A stretch of DNA of 64,000 bases. It comes from Flavobacterium frigidimaris. GTDB taxonomy: Bacteria > Bacteroidota > Bacteroidia > Flavobacteriales > Flavobacteriaceae. The translations under genes were made by a program, and so were the position numbers. Location: NCBI GenBank assembly GCA_900129595.1, contig FQWG01000010.1, forward strand, positions 62,001-126,000, written 5' to 3'. The notes below the pieces were generated by a model. That model did not search any database. It was not told the DNA's origin and saw nothing but the letters and a program-made list of their open reading frames with translations. Shown here in pieces: positions 18,517 through 28,225 of the stretch (position 1 is the stretch's first letter; each line of letters begins with the position of its first letter).

Positions 18517-19707
18517 ATGAATCACATTCTTTCAGACAGAATCAACAACTTAGCGACATCACAAACCTTGGCAATGGCTGCTTTAGCACGTGAATTAAAA
18601 GCACAGGGAAAAGACATCATCAGTTTAAGTTTAGGTGAACCAGATTTTAATACACCGGACTTTATTAAAGAAGCTGTTAAAAAAGCAGTAGACGAGAATT
18701 ACAGCACTTATTCTCCGGTAGAAGGTTATTTAGAATTGAGAGAAGCAATTTGTAAAAAATTCAAAAGAGACAATAATTTAGAATACAAACCATCACAAAT
18801 TGTAGTTTCTACAGGAGCAAAACAATCTTTATACAACATTGCACAAGTAATGTTAAATGATGGTGACGAGGTTATTTTACCTGCCCCTTACTGGGTTTCT
18901 TATTTCGAAATCGTTAAACTTTCAGGTGGAGTTCCAGTTGAAGTTCCAACATCTGTAGATACTGATTTCAAAATTACACCGGAACAATTAGAAGCTGCCA
19001 TCACACCAAAAACAAAAATGATGTGGTTCAGTTCTCCTTGTAACCCATCAGGATCTGTTTACAGTAGAGAAGAGCTTACAGCTCTTGCAAAAGTGTTAGA
19101 AAAACATCCAAATATATATGTAGTTGCTGACGAGATCTACGAGCACATCAATTTCTCAGGAACTTTTTGCAGCATCGGTTCAATCCCGGGAATGCTAGAA
19201 AAAACAATCACTGTAAACGGAGTTGCAAAAGCATTTGCTATGACAGGATACAGAATTGGATACATTGGAGCTCCGGAATTTATCGCAAAAGCGTGTACAA
19301 AAATTCAGGGACAAGTAACTTCAGGAGCAAATTCTGTAGCGCAACGTGCTACAATTACTGCTGTAGAAGCTGACCCAAGCGTATTAAACCACATGGTTCA
19401 GGCTTTCCATAGCCGTAGAGACTTAGTAGTTGGATTATTAAAAGAGATTCCAGGTGTAAAAATCAACGTTCCTGAAGGAGCATTTTATGTTTTCCCGGAC
19501 GTTTCTTCTTTTTTCGGAAAAACACTGAAAGGAACTGAAATCAAAGATGCAAATGACTTGTCAATGTACCTTTTAGGCGAAGCAAACGTAGCAACTGTAA
19601 CGGGAGACGCTTTCGGAAATCCAAATTGTATCCGTTTCTCTTACGCAACAAGCGACGATATCCTAAAAGAAGCTTTACGCAGAATCAAAGAAGCTTTGAC
19701 AGTATAA
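18517..19707 (+). CDS. Aspartate aminotransferase-type class I aminotransferase (PLP)
   Basis: A 396-residue fold-type I PLP enzyme of the AspAT Ib subgroup. The substrate-binding N terminus is followed by SLGEPDFNTPDF, then WFSSPCNPSGSVY (the conserved Asn), VVADEIYEHI, and catalytic Lys238 in VAKAFAMTGYRIGY. The carboxylate-binding Arg lies in NCIRFSYA near the C terminus. It transfers the amino group between aspartate (or prephenate in some members) and 2-oxoglutarate. I use the ATG at 18517; an upstream in-frame TTG at 18481 would fall inside a hairpin. It ends at an imperfect but long terminator. Confidence 0.93.
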   Translation: MNHILSDRINNLATSQTLAMAALARELKAQGKDIISLSLGEPDFNTPDFIKEAVKKAVDENYSTYSPVEGYLELREAICKKFKRDNNLEYKPSQIVVSTGAKQSLYNIAQVMLNDGDEVILPAPYWVSYFEIVKLSGGVPVEVPTSVDTDFKITPEQLEAAITPKTKMMWFSSPCNPSGSVYSREELTALAKVLEKHPNIYVVADEIYEHINFSGTFCSIGSIPGMLEKTITVNGVAKAFAMTGYRIGYIGAPEFIAKACTKIQGQVTSGANSVAQRATITAVEADPSVLNHMVQAFHSRRDLVVGLLKEIPGVKINVPEGAFYVFPDVSSFFGKTLKGTEIKDANDLSMYLLGEANVATVTGDAFGNPNCIRFSYATSDDILKEALRRIKEALTV

Positions 19708-19726
19708 CATAAACAATTTTTATTAA

Positions 19727-19779
19727 AACGGCTTAAGGTTTAAAGTTTCATCACTTTATACTTTGAGCTGTTTTTTTTA
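19727..19779 (+). terminator. Putative terminator after aminotransferase
   Basis: Two arms of about 19 nt (19728-19746 and 19754-19772) pair with a few mismatches and end in a run of eight Ts. Confidence 0.65.
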
Positions 19780-19791
19780 TGCGGTTATTTA

Positions 19792-20110
19792 TGGGATTTC
19801 CGCCACGGCGGACAGGCTATTCGCTCCAAGTCCTCGCACTTCCTTTGTCAGGCTGTGGGCTACCCGCTATCCCTCACGCAAAAAAGCAAACGAGAGGTTT
19901 ATCATTTCAAAAAAAATCAAAATAAAAAAGCATTCAATTTCAATTCGCTTGATATGTAGAAAAAAGAACTTTCAAGATTCCCATTCTAACAATTTGTGTA
20001 ATTTGTGGTTTAAAAAAACTTGCCTCAAAAATTTTCCTTCCAATAAATTTATATAATTCGTGCAATTCGTGGCGAAAAGAAAGAAACTTTCAAAATTCCC
20101 ATTCCACAAT
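19792..20110. repeat. Gene-free stretch made of dispersed repeats
   Basis: The gap between 19708 and 20200 holds no credible gene. At 19792-19900 there is a GC-rich patch, unlike its surroundings, with a CCGCC-AC-GGCGG hairpin (19800-19811). A 20-bp direct repeat (AACTTTCAARATTCCCATTC) occurs at 19967-19986 and 20085-20104. Related units AATTTGTGTAATTTGTGG (19991-20008) and AATTCGTGCAATTCGTGG (20055-20072) accompany it. Such modules occur between genes elsewhere in this window. Confidence 0.7.
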
Positions 20111-20200
20111 TTTATAAAACACCCGTTGTAATTCTATAAGACATAAAGTTTTATAAAATCTCAACTTTGTATTATACTTTAATTATAAAAATTATTTATT

Positions 20201-20659
20201 ATGATACATACAGATGAAACCACAGAAAAAGCAGTAAGCACATTAAACGGATTAATCTCAATTTTGGAAGATGGAAAATTAGGATATACAAATGCTGCTG
20301 AGCACGTAAGCAGCCCGGCTATTAAAACTGACTTTTTAGATTATGCCCGTGAGCGCGCACTTTTTATTGTAGAAATACAAGACCAAATCAATAAACTCGG
20401 TAAATCAACCGATACTGCAGGCGGAGGTCCGTTAGGAGCAATACACCGTGCCTGGATCGATATCAAATCCTCTTTTACAAGTGGCGATACTGAAGCCATC
20501 ATTAATGCTTGTATTTCAGGAGAAGAAGCTGCTATTGAAAAATATAAAATGGCTTTAGAACACAACCACCTTGACAGTAACCAGATTGCAGTTGTTTCAA
20601 AACAATTGAACAGTATCGAAAATACGCTGGCTAAAATTAAAGCAAAAAAATTGTCATAA
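20201..20659 (+). CDS. PA2169 family four-helix-bundle protein (DUF2383)
   Basis: A 152-residue all-helical protein of the DUF2383/PA2169 type, a ferritin-like four-helix bundle. The pattern TLNGLISILEDGKLGYTNAAEHV in the first helix and GEEAAIEKYKMALEHN in the third are typical. The role is unknown in the family; many members are induced by stress and some are annotated as ferritin-like. A full set of di-iron ligands is not evident, so I make no claim of metal binding. It is a single gene with its own terminator. Confidence 0.85.
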   Translation: MIHTDETTEKAVSTLNGLISILEDGKLGYTNAAEHVSSPAIKTDFLDYARERALFIVEIQDQINKLGKSTDTAGGGPLGAIHRAWIDIKSSFTSGDTEAIINACISGEEAAIEKYKMALEHNHLDSNQIAVVSKQLNSIENTLAKIKAKKLS

Positions 20660-20685
20660 TATTTGGCACTATATTTTTGAGAAGG

Positions 20686-20725
20686 AAAACTACTTGGTTA
20701 ATAAACTAAGTAGTTTTTTGTTTTT
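20686..20725 (+). terminator. Terminator after DUF2383 gene
   Basis: AAAACTACTT (20686-20695) pairs with AAGTAGTTTT (20708-20717), extended by GTT/AAC inside the loop and followed by Ts. Confidence 0.85.
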
Positions 20726-20784
20726 AGTAAATCTCAAATTCTATATTTTTATCTCCAATACATAAAACAAAAATTTATCAAAAA

Positions 20785-21330
20785 ATGAAAAAAGTAATTT
20801 TAGATCTGGCAGTAACATTAGACGGTTTTATTGAAGGCGTTAACGGAGAAACTGATTGGTGCATTATGGATGATGATATGGATTTTGATGGTTTCATATC
20901 CAGTATAGATACTATTTTTTACGGCAGAGTCAGTTATGATATGTGGGGAAATTATCAACCGGACGAAACTGCAAGTCCAGATGAAAAATCACTTTGGAAA
21001 AATGTACACTCAAAGAAAAAATACGTTTTTTCAAAGCAAAACAAAAAAGATGACAATGCCATTTTTATAAGTTCTGACATTGCTGCGAAGATACATGAAA
21101 TCAAAAAACAGCCCGGAAAAGATATTTGGTTATATGGCGGAGCGAGCCTCATCAAAACATTTATTCAACTAAACCTTATTGATACCTATCGAATATCAGT
21201 TCATCCAATTGCTTTAGGAAATGGCAAACCACTATTTGAAAATTTAAAAGAACGAATAGATTTAAGGTTACTTAAAACAAATATTTTCAAATCAGGAGTT
21301 GTACAGCTTATTTATGAACCTGCAAAATAA
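20785..21330 (+). CDS. Dihydrofolate reductase-family (RibD C-terminal-like) protein
   Basis: A 181-residue protein of the RibD C-terminal/DHFR-like fold. It starts KKVILDLAVTLDGFIEG, has the FYGRVSYDMW segment, and later DIWLYGGASLIKTFIQLNLIDTYRISVHPIALGNGKPLF, which in relatives forms the NADPH site. Proteins of this kind are common small reductases with unknown substrate and are probably neither the housekeeping DHFR nor the riboflavin enzyme. It is monocistronic. A region of 162 bp without an evident operator separates it from the U32 gene. Confidence 0.87.
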   Translation: MKKVILDLAVTLDGFIEGVNGETDWCIMDDDMDFDGFISSIDTIFYGRVSYDMWGNYQPDETASPDEKSLWKNVHSKKKYVFSKQNKKDDNAIFISSDIAAKIHEIKKQPGKDIWLYGGASLIKTFIQLNLIDTYRISVHPIALGNGKPLFENLKERIDLRLLKTNIFKSGVVQLIYEPAK

Positions 21331-21492
21331 ATTCAAAACCTTAGACAGCATCATTCTATATAAGTTAACTATTTCAAAAAAAGTCACTTCAGCATTAGCA
21401 AACTCGAATTATTTATAAGAACTTTGCAAACTTTTTTGGGCGAGAACTCAAAAGCATAAAGTTTTAGAAATAAATAATTTATCATCAAGTCG

Positions 21493-23367
21493 ATGAAGAA
21501 AAAGATCGAAATATTAGCTCCAGCTAAAGATTTAATTGGAGGAATGGCTGCCATAAATAGTGGTGCCGATGCTGTTTATATTGGTGCTCCACAATTTGGT
21601 GCGCGTTCTAATGCCAACAATTCAATCGAAGATGTCGCAGCATTGGTACAATATGCACATTTATTTAATGCTCAGGTTTTTGTGGTAATGAATACCATTT
21701 TGTACGACAATGAACTGGAAACGTGCCGTAAAATGATCTGGGAATTATACGACATTGGTGTTGATGCCCTGATTATTCAGGATATGGCAATCATGGAAAT
21801 GGACTTACCTCCTATCGTACTTCACGCCAGTACACAAGCCAACAATCGCGACGCAGATAAAATTAAATTCCTGAAAGATGCCGGAATCAAACGTGTGGTT
21901 TTGGCACGCGAATTGAACCTGCATCAAATTAAAACGATTTATGACGAGGCGGATGTTGAATTAGAATTTTTCGTGACCGGAGCTTTGTGTGTTTCTTTCA
22001 GCGGAAACTGTTACATGAGTGTAGCCAACGGAGAACGCAGCGCCAATCGTGGTTCCTGTGCTCAAAACTGTCGTTTGCCTTATAACTTAATCGACGGAAA
22101 CGGAGAAACCTTAATCAAAAACAGTCACTTACTTTCTATCAAAGATTTAGATATTTCAGATCAGATCCCAAATCTTATCGAAGCCGGAATTGTTTCTTTT
22201 AAAATCGAAGGAAGATTAAAAGATGTAGTTTACGTTAAAAACAACGTATCTTTTTTACGTCAAAAACTAGACAGTTATTTAGAAGGAGCCGGAAGCGAAA
22301 AATACATGAAAGCTTCATCTGGAACTTGTACTTATACTTTCGATTCTTCTTTAAACAGAACTTTCAACCGTGGTTATACCGATTATTTTGTAAACGATAG
22401 AAATCACAGTATTGGTTCCTGGGAAAGTCCTAAATCAAAAGGACAATATATTGGTAAACTTATCCGAACTGTTGGAAATGCATACGAAATCGAAAACGGT
22501 GAATTACTAAACAACGGCGACGGACTTTGTTTCATCAATGAAAACAACGAAGCCGACGGAATCTACGTCAACAAAGCCGAAAACGGTAAAATATATCCAA
22601 ACGTTCTAAAAGAAGTAAAAGACGGAACTTTTATTTACAGAAACAATGACGCTGCTTTTATCAAAATTGTAGAAAAAGAACATAGTGCTGTTCGAAAAAT
22701 CAGCACCACTTTATTGCTTACAGAAACCGAAATTGGTTTTGAATTAATCGTAACCGACGAGGACGGAAATGTAAGCATTGTTACTTTAGAGCATTCAAAA
22801 GAAACAACTAAAAATAACGAATCGATTGAAGAAAACATCAAAACACAATTAGCAAAAACAGGTTTTACCCCTTACAATGCTGATGAGATAAATGTGATGT
22901 TTACCCAAAACTGGTTCCTTCCTATTTCAAAAATCAATGAAATGAGGAGAACTGTTTACGATCAATTAACTGAAATTCGTTTAAAAAATTACAAACGCGA
23001 AGAACACCAATTGGTAAAAACATCGCATCCTTATCCTGAAACGAAACTAGATTTCATGTACAACGTTTCGAACAAGACGGCACGTAAATTCTACGAGCGT
23101 CATGGCGTAACCGAAATCGAAAAAGCTTTCGAATTGCAATGGGATCCGGGTAAATCACGCGTGATGACCACTAAATATTGCATCAAATACGAATTAAAAA
23201 AATGCCCGATACACCAAAAAGACATCATGGGTGTCAAAGTAAAAGAACCTTTGGTTTTAAAACAAGGTGAGCTCGAATACAAACTAAAATTCAACTGCAA
23301 ACCTTGCGAAATGGAAATCTGGGAAAAAGATGCTGAATTCGAAATCGAAGAAGATCAGTTTCATTAA
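21493..23367 (+). CDS. Peptidase U32-family protein, RlhA-like (23S rRNA cytidine hydroxylation)
   Basis: A 624-residue protein. The N-terminal U32 domain has LAPAKDLIGGMAAINSGADAVYIG and the cysteine cluster around SFSGNCYMSVANGERSANRGSCAQNCRLPY split over about residues 165-200, followed by IKDLDISDQIPNLIEAGIVSFKIEGRLK. A C-terminal DUF3656-like extension ends with further cysteines (CPIHQ, CKPCEMEIW). E. coli RlhA (YdcP), of similar length, is needed for 5-hydroxylation of C2501 of 23S rRNA using prephenate-dependent chemistry. I infer the same function, but other U32 paralogues act on tRNA or ubiquinone, so the assignment is moderate. Confidence 0.82.
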   Translation: MKKKIEILAPAKDLIGGMAAINSGADAVYIGAPQFGARSNANNSIEDVAALVQYAHLFNAQVFVVMNTILYDNELETCRKMIWELYDIGVDALIIQDMAIMEMDLPPIVLHASTQANNRDADKIKFLKDAGIKRVVLARELNLHQIKTIYDEADVELEFFVTGALCVSFSGNCYMSVANGERSANRGSCAQNCRLPYNLIDGNGETLIKNSHLLSIKDLDISDQIPNLIEAGIVSFKIEGRLKDVVYVKNNVSFLRQKLDSYLEGAGSEKYMKASSGTCTYTFDSSLNRTFNRGYTDYFVNDRNHSIGSWESPKSKGQYIGKLIRTVGNAYEIENGELLNNGDGLCFINENNEADGIYVNKAENGKIYPNVLKEVKDGTFIYRNNDAAFIKIVEKEHSAVRKISTTLLLTETEIGFELIVTDEDGNVSIVTLEHSKETTKNNESIEENIKTQLAKTGFTPYNADEINVMFTQNWFLPISKINEMRRTVYDQLTEIRLKNYKREEHQLVKTSHPYPETKLDFMYNVSNKTARKFYERHGVTEIEKAFELQWDPGKSRVMTTKYCIKYELKKCPIHQKDIMGVKVKEPLVLKQGELEYKLKFNCKPCEMEIWEKDAEFEIEEDQFH

Positions 23368-23373
23368 AAATAC

Positions 23374-23412
23374 AAAAGCGATACTTTTTTAAGGAAAGTA
23401 TCGCTTTTTTTA
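23374..23412. terminator. Bidirectional terminator between U32 gene and hypothetical gene
   Basis: AAAAGCGATACTTT (23374-23387) pairs perfectly with AAAGTATCGCTTTT (23395-23408), with a 7-nt loop and a T-run after it. Confidence 0.9.
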
Positions 23413-23413
23413 T

Positions 23414-24244
23414 TTATTTTTTCTTTGAACTTTTGTTTTTTACTGCAGCTTTAGGTTTTGCAGCGGTTTTGGGTTTCGTATCTTTTTGTCCCGCCTTTTG
23501 TTCTATTTTTTTTCTTTGCTTTTCCTCCTGTTCTAGTCTTTCTCTTTCTTTTTGTCTTTCCCTTTCGTTATAAAAGTTCACAACCAATTCGATGTCATCA
23601 TATTTATATTCTTTATCCTCTATTTTTTTAGCGATATCAGGGCTGTCACTAAAATAATAAACGCCAAAATTTCTAAAAAAAACATTAAACCCGGCAGATA
23701 AACCATTTGAACTCACAGAGACCAATGTAGGATAATCTTCATTACTTCTTTTCAGATAATGATTCACTTCTTTACTCACCACTTGCATCTTGGCTTCTTT
23801 TATCTTTTCATTTGTCTCTTCATCTTTTACCTTAACATTTTTTATTCCGTATTCCAGACCGCCTAAATACAAAGACAATTTTCCACTAATCGTTTTACAT
23901 AGCCAGTTTTCCTTAATAACCTTAAAATCTGCACCTTTCTTCTTGTATACTTTCGTTTTCGTCCATAAAAAAGTATACGACAACTTTTTTTCTGCGTCAA
24001 AAATCTGAATTGAATCGATCTCGCTGGCAGCATATTTTTCATTCTTCTCTCCTACTTTAATTTTCACTTTTTTGTCAGCAAAATCCGGGAAATGAAGTAT
24101 ACCGCTAACTGTTTGTTTATCTTTTTTAAAAATTAAAGCATCTGCTTTCTGCTGGCCTAATCCAAATCTGTATATAACGATCTGAGAATTTGCTACTGAT
24201 GTAATGAACAAGACACTCATCACTAAAAAAAATTTTAATTTCAT
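23414..24244 (-). CDS. Exported hypothetical protein with charged Lys-rich tail
   Basis: A 276-residue protein with a signal peptide (about 1-20, VANSQ). Its body is predicted beta-rich (residues 21-205). A highly charged segment (ERERQKERERLEQEEK, about 228-245) then leads into a Lys/Ala/Pro tail ending in KKK. The tail resembles low-complexity, flexible C termini of periplasmic or nucleic-acid-binding proteins. I recognise no domain. A late LVSVSSNGLSAGFNVFFRNFGVYYFSDSP segment lies across about residues 172-200. It is a single gene convergent with the U32 gene. Function unknown. Confidence 0.75.
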   Translation of the reverse strand: MKLKFFLVMSVLFITSVANSQIVIYRFGLGQQKADALIFKKDKQTVSGILHFPDFADKKVKIKVGEKNEKYAASEIDSIQIFDAEKKLSYTFLWTKTKVYKKKGADFKVIKENWLCKTISGKLSLYLGGLEYGIKNVKVKDEETNEKIKEAKMQVVSKEVNHYLKRSNEDYPTLVSVSSNGLSAGFNVFFRNFGVYYFSDSPDIAKKIEDKEYKYDDIELVVNFYNERERQKERERLEQEEKQRKKIEQKAGQKDTKPKTAAKPKAAVKNKSSKKK

Positions 24245-24360
24245 TCTTTTGGGGTTTTATTTGTAAGCCAGCAAATATATAAATATAGAATGGCTTTAAA
24301 AGAAGTTTTGAATAAGTCAACTCTGAAGTTATGCTTTAATTATTAACAAAAATTTCCCTC

Positions 24361-24535
24361 ACAAAAAACCGCTGTCTTGAATTGCCTCCAGCTAAAGTTC
24401 GAGACAATTCAAGATAAATCTGCACAATCTGCGTGAGACACTTTGTACCTTTTTTTGAACTTAAAACAAAAGCTTTGCATTCTTCGCGTAAATCTTTGCA
24501 TTCTTTGCGGTTAAAACCATTTTTCTGTACTTTTA
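24361..24535. repeat. Dispersed repeat remnants upstream of purT
   Basis: The 317-bp gap (24245-24561) holds no gene. An inverted pair, TCTTGAATTG (24373-24382) and CAATTCAAGA (24405-24414), forms a hairpin. It is followed by phrases such as CTGCGTGAGACACTTTG and two near-identical TTTGCATTCTT units, one at about 24475 and one at about 24496. Similar wording (GACTTTGCGTGAGA) recurs near 59.93 kb. Confidence 0.55.
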
Positions 24536-24561
24536 CTACTCAAACAATACAACACTCCAAA

Positions 24562-25722
24562 ATGAAAATACTACTCCTGGGTTCTGGCGAATTAGGCAAA
24601 GAATTTGTCATAGCTGCACAAAGAATCGGACAAACCATAATTGCTGTTGATAGTTACGAAGATGCCCCGGCCATGCAAGTCGCACACGGATTTGAAGTCA
24701 TCAATATGCTCGACGGTGAAGCGCTTGACCGAATTGTAGCCAAACACCAACCCGATTTTATAGTTCCTGAAATAGAAGCCATTCGTACCGAACGTTTTTA
24801 CGATTACGAAAAACAAGGCATTACGGTAGTTCCTTCGGCGAAAGCAGCCAACTTTACCATGAATCGTAAAGCCATTCGTGATTTAGCTTCAAAAGAATTA
24901 GGATTAAAAACAGCGAAATACCAATACGCAACTTCTGCCGAAGAATTGAAAAAAGCCGTTCAGGAAGTTGGAATTCCATGCGTGGTAAAACCATTAATGT
25001 CATCTTCGGGAAAAGGACAATCGACTATAAAAACCGAAAGTGATATCGAAAAAGCATGGCAATATGCCGTTGCAGGTTCGCGTGGCGATGTTATCGAAGT
25101 GATTGTAGAAGCATTTGTTGATTTTCATTCAGAAATTACACTTCTGACGATTGCACAAAATAATAATCCAACTCTATTTTGTGCACCAATTGGACACCGA
25201 CAAGAACGCGGCGATTATCAGGAAAGCTGGCAACCCGCTTTAGTTTCAGAAAAAGATTTATACGAAGCACAGGATATGGCCGAAAAAATCACCGAAGCCC
25301 TTGGCGGAGCAGGACTTTTTGGTGTTGAATTCTTTTTAACGAATGACGGCGTTTATTTCTCTGAACTTTCTCCTCGCCCACACGATACCGGAATGGTAAC
25401 TTTAGCCGGAACGCAAAATTTTAACGAATTCGAATTGCATTTACGTGCGATTTTAAGCCTTCCTATTTTCGAAATCACACTTGAAAAAGCCGGAGCAAGT
25501 GCCGTAATTTTAGCGTCTGAAGATTCAACAAATCCTACTTTTAGCGGAATCGAAAAAGTAGCCGCTTTACCCAAAACCGATTTTAGAATTTTTGGAAAAC
25601 CAACTTCAAGACCCTATCGCCGAATGGGAGTTGTATTAAGCTATGATTCATTGGCAACTCCAATCGAAGAACTTGTCGAACGCGCTAAAGCAACTTCTAA
25701 ATTAATAACCGTAAACTCTTAA
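24562..25722 (+). CDS. purT: Formate-dependent phosphoribosylglycinamide formyltransferase
   Basis: A 386-residue ATP-grasp enzyme that makes FGAR from GAR, ATP and formate in purine synthesis, bypassing folate-dependent PurN. The N-terminal pre-ATP-grasp domain has [11 protein letters not shown] (about residues 5-15). The ATP-grasp core has [14 protein letters not shown] (about 155-168) and [24 protein letters not shown] near 265-290, with metal ligands. I start at the ATG at 24562; earlier codons in the same frame are repeat DNA. It is followed by a 2-bp gap and then by a DUF6370 gene and a Crp-family gene, a probable operon. Confidence 0.95.
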   Translation: MKILLLGSGELGKEFVIAAQRIGQTIIAVDSYEDAPAMQVAHGFEVINMLDGEALDRIVAKHQPDFIVPEIEAIRTERFYDYEKQGITVVPSAKAANFTMNRKAIRDLASKELGLKTAKYQYATSAEELKKAVQEVGIPCVVKPLMSSSGKGQSTIKTESDIEKAWQYAVAGSRGDVIEVIVEAFVDFHSEITLLTIAQNNNPTLFCAPIGHRQERGDYQESWQPALVSEKDLYEAQDMAEKITEALGGAGLFGVEFFLTNDGVYFSELSPRPHDTGMVTLAGTQNFNEFELHLRAILSLPIFEITLEKAGASAVILASEDSTNPTFSGIEKVAALPKTDFRIFGKPTSRPYRRMGVVLSYDSLATPIEELVERAKATSKLITVNS

Positions 25723-25724
25723 AA

Positions 25725-26042
25725 ATGAAAAAAGCACTCTTTATAGTATTCCTATTTGTTGGAATCGCAACTCAGGCTCAGGATAAAAAAACAACCGAAA
25801 AACCTCAAATTATAGAAACAGCTTGTGGCGAATGTCAATTTGGAATGAAAGGAAAAAGCTGTGATTTAGCCGTTCGCATTGACGGAAAACCTTATTTTGT
25901 TGACGGAACAACTATTGACGAACATGGCGATGCACATGCCGAAGATGGTTTCTGTAATAAAATCCGCAAAGCTACTGTTACCGGAAAAGTAGAAAATGGT
26001 CGTTTTAAGGCGACTTCATTCACTTTGATAAAAGAAAAATAA
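25725..26042 (+). CDS. Exported DUF6370 family protein
   Basis: A 105-residue protein with a signal peptide (about 1-18, ATQAQ). The small cysteine-bearing domain (~30-100) contains ETACGECQFGMKGKSCDL, DGTTIDEHGDAHAEDGFC and the final Cys; four Cys and several His/Asp suggest a metal site or disulfides. I recognise it as DUF6370, for which no function is known to me. It starts 2 bp after purT, and its stop overlaps the start of the Crp-type gene (TAATG), so the three are translationally linked. Whether it has any connection to purine synthesis is unknown. Confidence 0.8.
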   Translation: MKKALFIVFLFVGIATQAQDKKTTEKPQIIETACGECQFGMKGKSCDLAVRIDGKPYFVDGTTIDEHGDAHAEDGFCNKIRKATVTGKVENGRFKATSFTLIKEK

Positions 26043-26617
26043 TGGAGCTGATCCTTGAAAATATCGCCAAACACGTTTCGCTGACCCCAGAAGAACAAGC
26101 TCATTTTTTATCTAAAACGGAAACACATACTTACAAAGCCAAAACTATTTTATTAAGCGCGGGAGAAGTGTGCAAACATTCCTATTTTGTAAATTCCGGA
26201 ATTTTAAGAAGCTTCAATATCAACGATAATATTGTCGAACATGTCCTTTCATTTGCCTGCGCAGGTTGGTGGATGAGTGATATGTACAGTTATTTTTCGC
26301 AAAAACCGGGACAGCTTTTTATTGAAGTTTTAGAAGATGCAGAATTAGTTTCCTTGTCCAAAGAAAATCAGGAACAATTGTTTCACGACATTCCAAAATT
26401 AGAGCGCTTTTTCAGAATTCTAATCGAAAATTCATTGGTCGCCAATCAACAGCGTTTAATGGATAATCTAAGTTTACCTGCCGAAGAACGATTTGAAAAA
26501 TTTTGCGCAAAATACGGAACATTAGTTCACAAAGTTCCTCAAAAGCAAATTGCTTCTTTCATTGGCGTAACACCTGAATTTTTCAGTAAAATGAAAGCAA
26601 GGCTTTTGAAAAAATAG
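26042..26617 (+). CDS. Crp/Fnr family transcriptional regulator
   Basis: A 191-residue regulator. The N-terminal cyclic nucleotide-binding-like domain (~1-115) has KTILLSAGEVCKHSYFVNSGILRSF. The sugar/phosphate-binding PBC motif of true cAMP receptors is not evident, so cAMP binding is doubtful. A helical linker and a short C-terminal HTH (KQIASFIGVTPEFFSKMKARL) follow. This short form is common in Bacteroidota. Its start overlaps the preceding DUF6370 stop (TAATG), indicating coupling. Its target genes are unknown, though its own operon is a reasonable candidate. Confidence 0.9.
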   Translation: MELILENIAKHVSLTPEEQAHFLSKTETHTYKAKTILLSAGEVCKHSYFVNSGILRSFNINDNIVEHVLSFACAGWWMSDMYSYFSQKPGQLFIEVLEDAELVSLSKENQEQLFHDIPKLERFFRILIENSLVANQQRLMDNLSLPAEERFEKFCAKYGTLVHKVPQKQIASFIGVTPEFFSKMKARLLKK

Positions 26618-26625
26618 TTTTTATA

Positions 26626-26742
26626 GCCACAGATTAAAATGATTTTTTGTTCGCCACAAATTTCACAAATTTTCACTAATTAAAATTCGCATGAATTCAC
26701 GAAATTCATGGCAACATTCTTTTAATCTTTTTAATCTGTGGC
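26626..26742. repeat. Dispersed inverted-repeat element with GCCACAGATTAAA ends
   Basis: GCCACAGATTAAAA (26626-26639) and TTTTTAATCTGTGGC (26728-26742) form the outer arms. Inside are AATTCGCATGAATTCACG-type units. The same arm sequence ends a shorter element at 33937-33992. Confidence 0.75.
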
Positions 26743-26751
26743 AAAAAAAAC

Positions 26752-26781
26752 AAAAACACGGCTAAACAGCCGTGTTTTTTA
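26752..26781. terminator. Terminator serving aceA (minus) and the Crp operon (plus)
   Basis: AAAACACGGC pairs with GCCGTGTTTT around a 6-nt loop, with A-run and T-run on the two sides. Confidence 0.85.
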
Positions 26782-26786
26782 TTGAA

Positions 26787-28067
26787 CTAAAATTGCTCAA
26801 CCTCCGTTGAATGTTTCATTGCGGTTGTGGTTGATTTTCCTATTGTTACGGTATTTTGAACGGCATCAAAATAAGAAGTCCCCACAAAAGCCTGATGTTT
26901 TACCGCTCGGAATCCGTTTTTCTGAAGAGCAAATTCTCTTTCCTGCAATTCAGAATATCCTGCCATTCCGCGCTCTTTATAAGCTTTAGACAATTCGAAC
27001 ATACTCGTATTCAAAGCATGGAAACCTGCCAAAGTAATAAATTGGAATTTATAGCCCATTGCAGCCAAATCTTCCCTGAACGTTTCCATTTCTGCAACTG
27101 ATAATTTTGCAGCCCAATTGAAAGATGGTGAACAATTGTACGCCAGCATTTTATCCGGGAATTCTTTTTTCATGGCATCAGCAAACTTTTTGGCATAAAC
27201 CAAATCCGGATTACTGGTTTCCATCCAAATCAAATCAGCATAAGGTGCATAACTCAAACCTCTTGCAATTCCCTGATCGATTCCGCTGTTTACATAGAAG
27301 AAACCTTCGTTGGTTTTTTCGCCCGTAATAAATTTTGCATCTCTTGGATCAGCGTCACTCGTTAATAAATTAGCAGCATCAGCATCTGTTCTTGCTACGA
27401 TAAGAGTAGAAACTCCCATAACATCTGAAGCCAGACGCGCTGCAATCAGTTTATTAATCGCTTCTTGTGTTGGTACCAAAACTTTACCACCCAAATGCCC
27501 GCATTTTTTAGCTGAACTCAATTGATCTTCAAAATGAACTCCTGAAGCTCCGGCTTCAATCATAGACTTCATTAGTTCGAAAGCATTAAGGTTTCCCCCA
27601 AAACCAGCTTCAGCGTCAGCCACAATCGGAACCAGGTAATCTTTTTTATCTTCAACTCCATTAACGGTCTGAATCTGATCAGCACGTAACAAAGCATTGT
27701 TTATTTTTTTTACTACCATCGGTACACTATTTACCGGATACAGTGATTGGTCCGGATACATTTCTCCCGCCAGATTTGCATCTGCCGCCACTTGCCAGCC
27801 ACTCAAATAAATCGCCTCCAGACCAGCATCGACTTCCTGAATCGCCTGATTTCCGGTTAAAGCGCCCAAACCAGCAACATAATCCTGACTTTTTAACTTT
27901 CTCCACAATTTTTGCGCTCCCATTTTGGCAATAGAATGCTCAATTTGATACGACCCCTGAAGCGTAACTACTTCTGTAGCGGTATAAGGACGCTCAACAC
28001 CTTTCCATCTTGGGTTCGTAATCCAATCGTTAATCAATTCCTGAATTCTGTCTTCTGTTGTTTTCAT
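26787..28067 (-). CDS. aceA: Isocitrate lyase
   Basis: A 426-residue glyoxylate shunt enzyme that splits isocitrate into glyoxylate and succinate. The catalytic signature KKCGHLGGK is at residues 187-195 with nucleophile Cys189. The metal and substrate residues around ADAEAGFGG (150-158) and the C-terminal NCSPSFNW segment are present. It lies 253 bp after aceB on the same strand. The gap contains an ACACATAG/CTATGTGT inverted repeat, so the two genes may be cotranscribed or aceA may have its own promoter. Confidence 0.97.
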   Translation of the reverse strand: MKTTEDRIQELINDWITNPRWKGVERPYTATEVVTLQGSYQIEHSIAKMGAQKLWRKLKSQDYVAGLGALTGNQAIQEVDAGLEAIYLSGWQVAADANLAGEMYPDQSLYPVNSVPMVVKKINNALLRADQIQTVNGVEDKKDYLVPIVADAEAGFGGNLNAFELMKSMIEAGASGVHFEDQLSSAKKCGHLGGKVLVPTQEAINKLIAARLASDVMGVSTLIVARTDADAANLLTSDADPRDAKFITGEKTNEGFFYVNSGIDQGIARGLSYAPYADLIWMETSNPDLVYAKKFADAMKKEFPDKMLAYNCSPSFNWAAKLSVAEMETFREDLAAMGYKFQFITLAGFHALNTSMFELSKAYKERGMAGYSELQEREFALQKNGFRAVKHQAFVGTSYFDAVQNTVTIGKSTTTAMKHSTEVEQF

Positions 28068-28155
28068 AAATAGTATAGTTAAAGTGGTTAGTAAGTAAAT
28101 AGTGTTCAGTCTCAGCTTATCAGTATTCAGTTTTAACTGGACTTATTTTTTTTAA

Positions 28156-28225
28156 ACACATAGAAACATAGATTTTCTTTGCGGTTAAAGGCATTTCATT
28201 TGTCTAAACAAACATAGCTATGTGT
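28156..28225. repeat. Inverted repeat in the aceB-aceA gap
   Basis: ACACATAG (28156-28163) and CTATGTGT (28218-28225) are inverted copies, and ACATAGCTATGT (28212-28223) is itself a perfect palindrome. It may be a dispersed repeat or a regulatory site between the two genes. Confidence 0.55.

Noticed and set aside
19792..20056. A possible 97-residue gene in the repeat-rich gap
   Set aside because: The frame mixes the GC-rich repeat patch and AATTTGTG units and has no domain or signal; it is repeat DNA.
26042..26617. A cAMP receptor protein
   Set aside because: The phosphate-binding cassette of true CRP proteins is not evident, so the ligand is left open.
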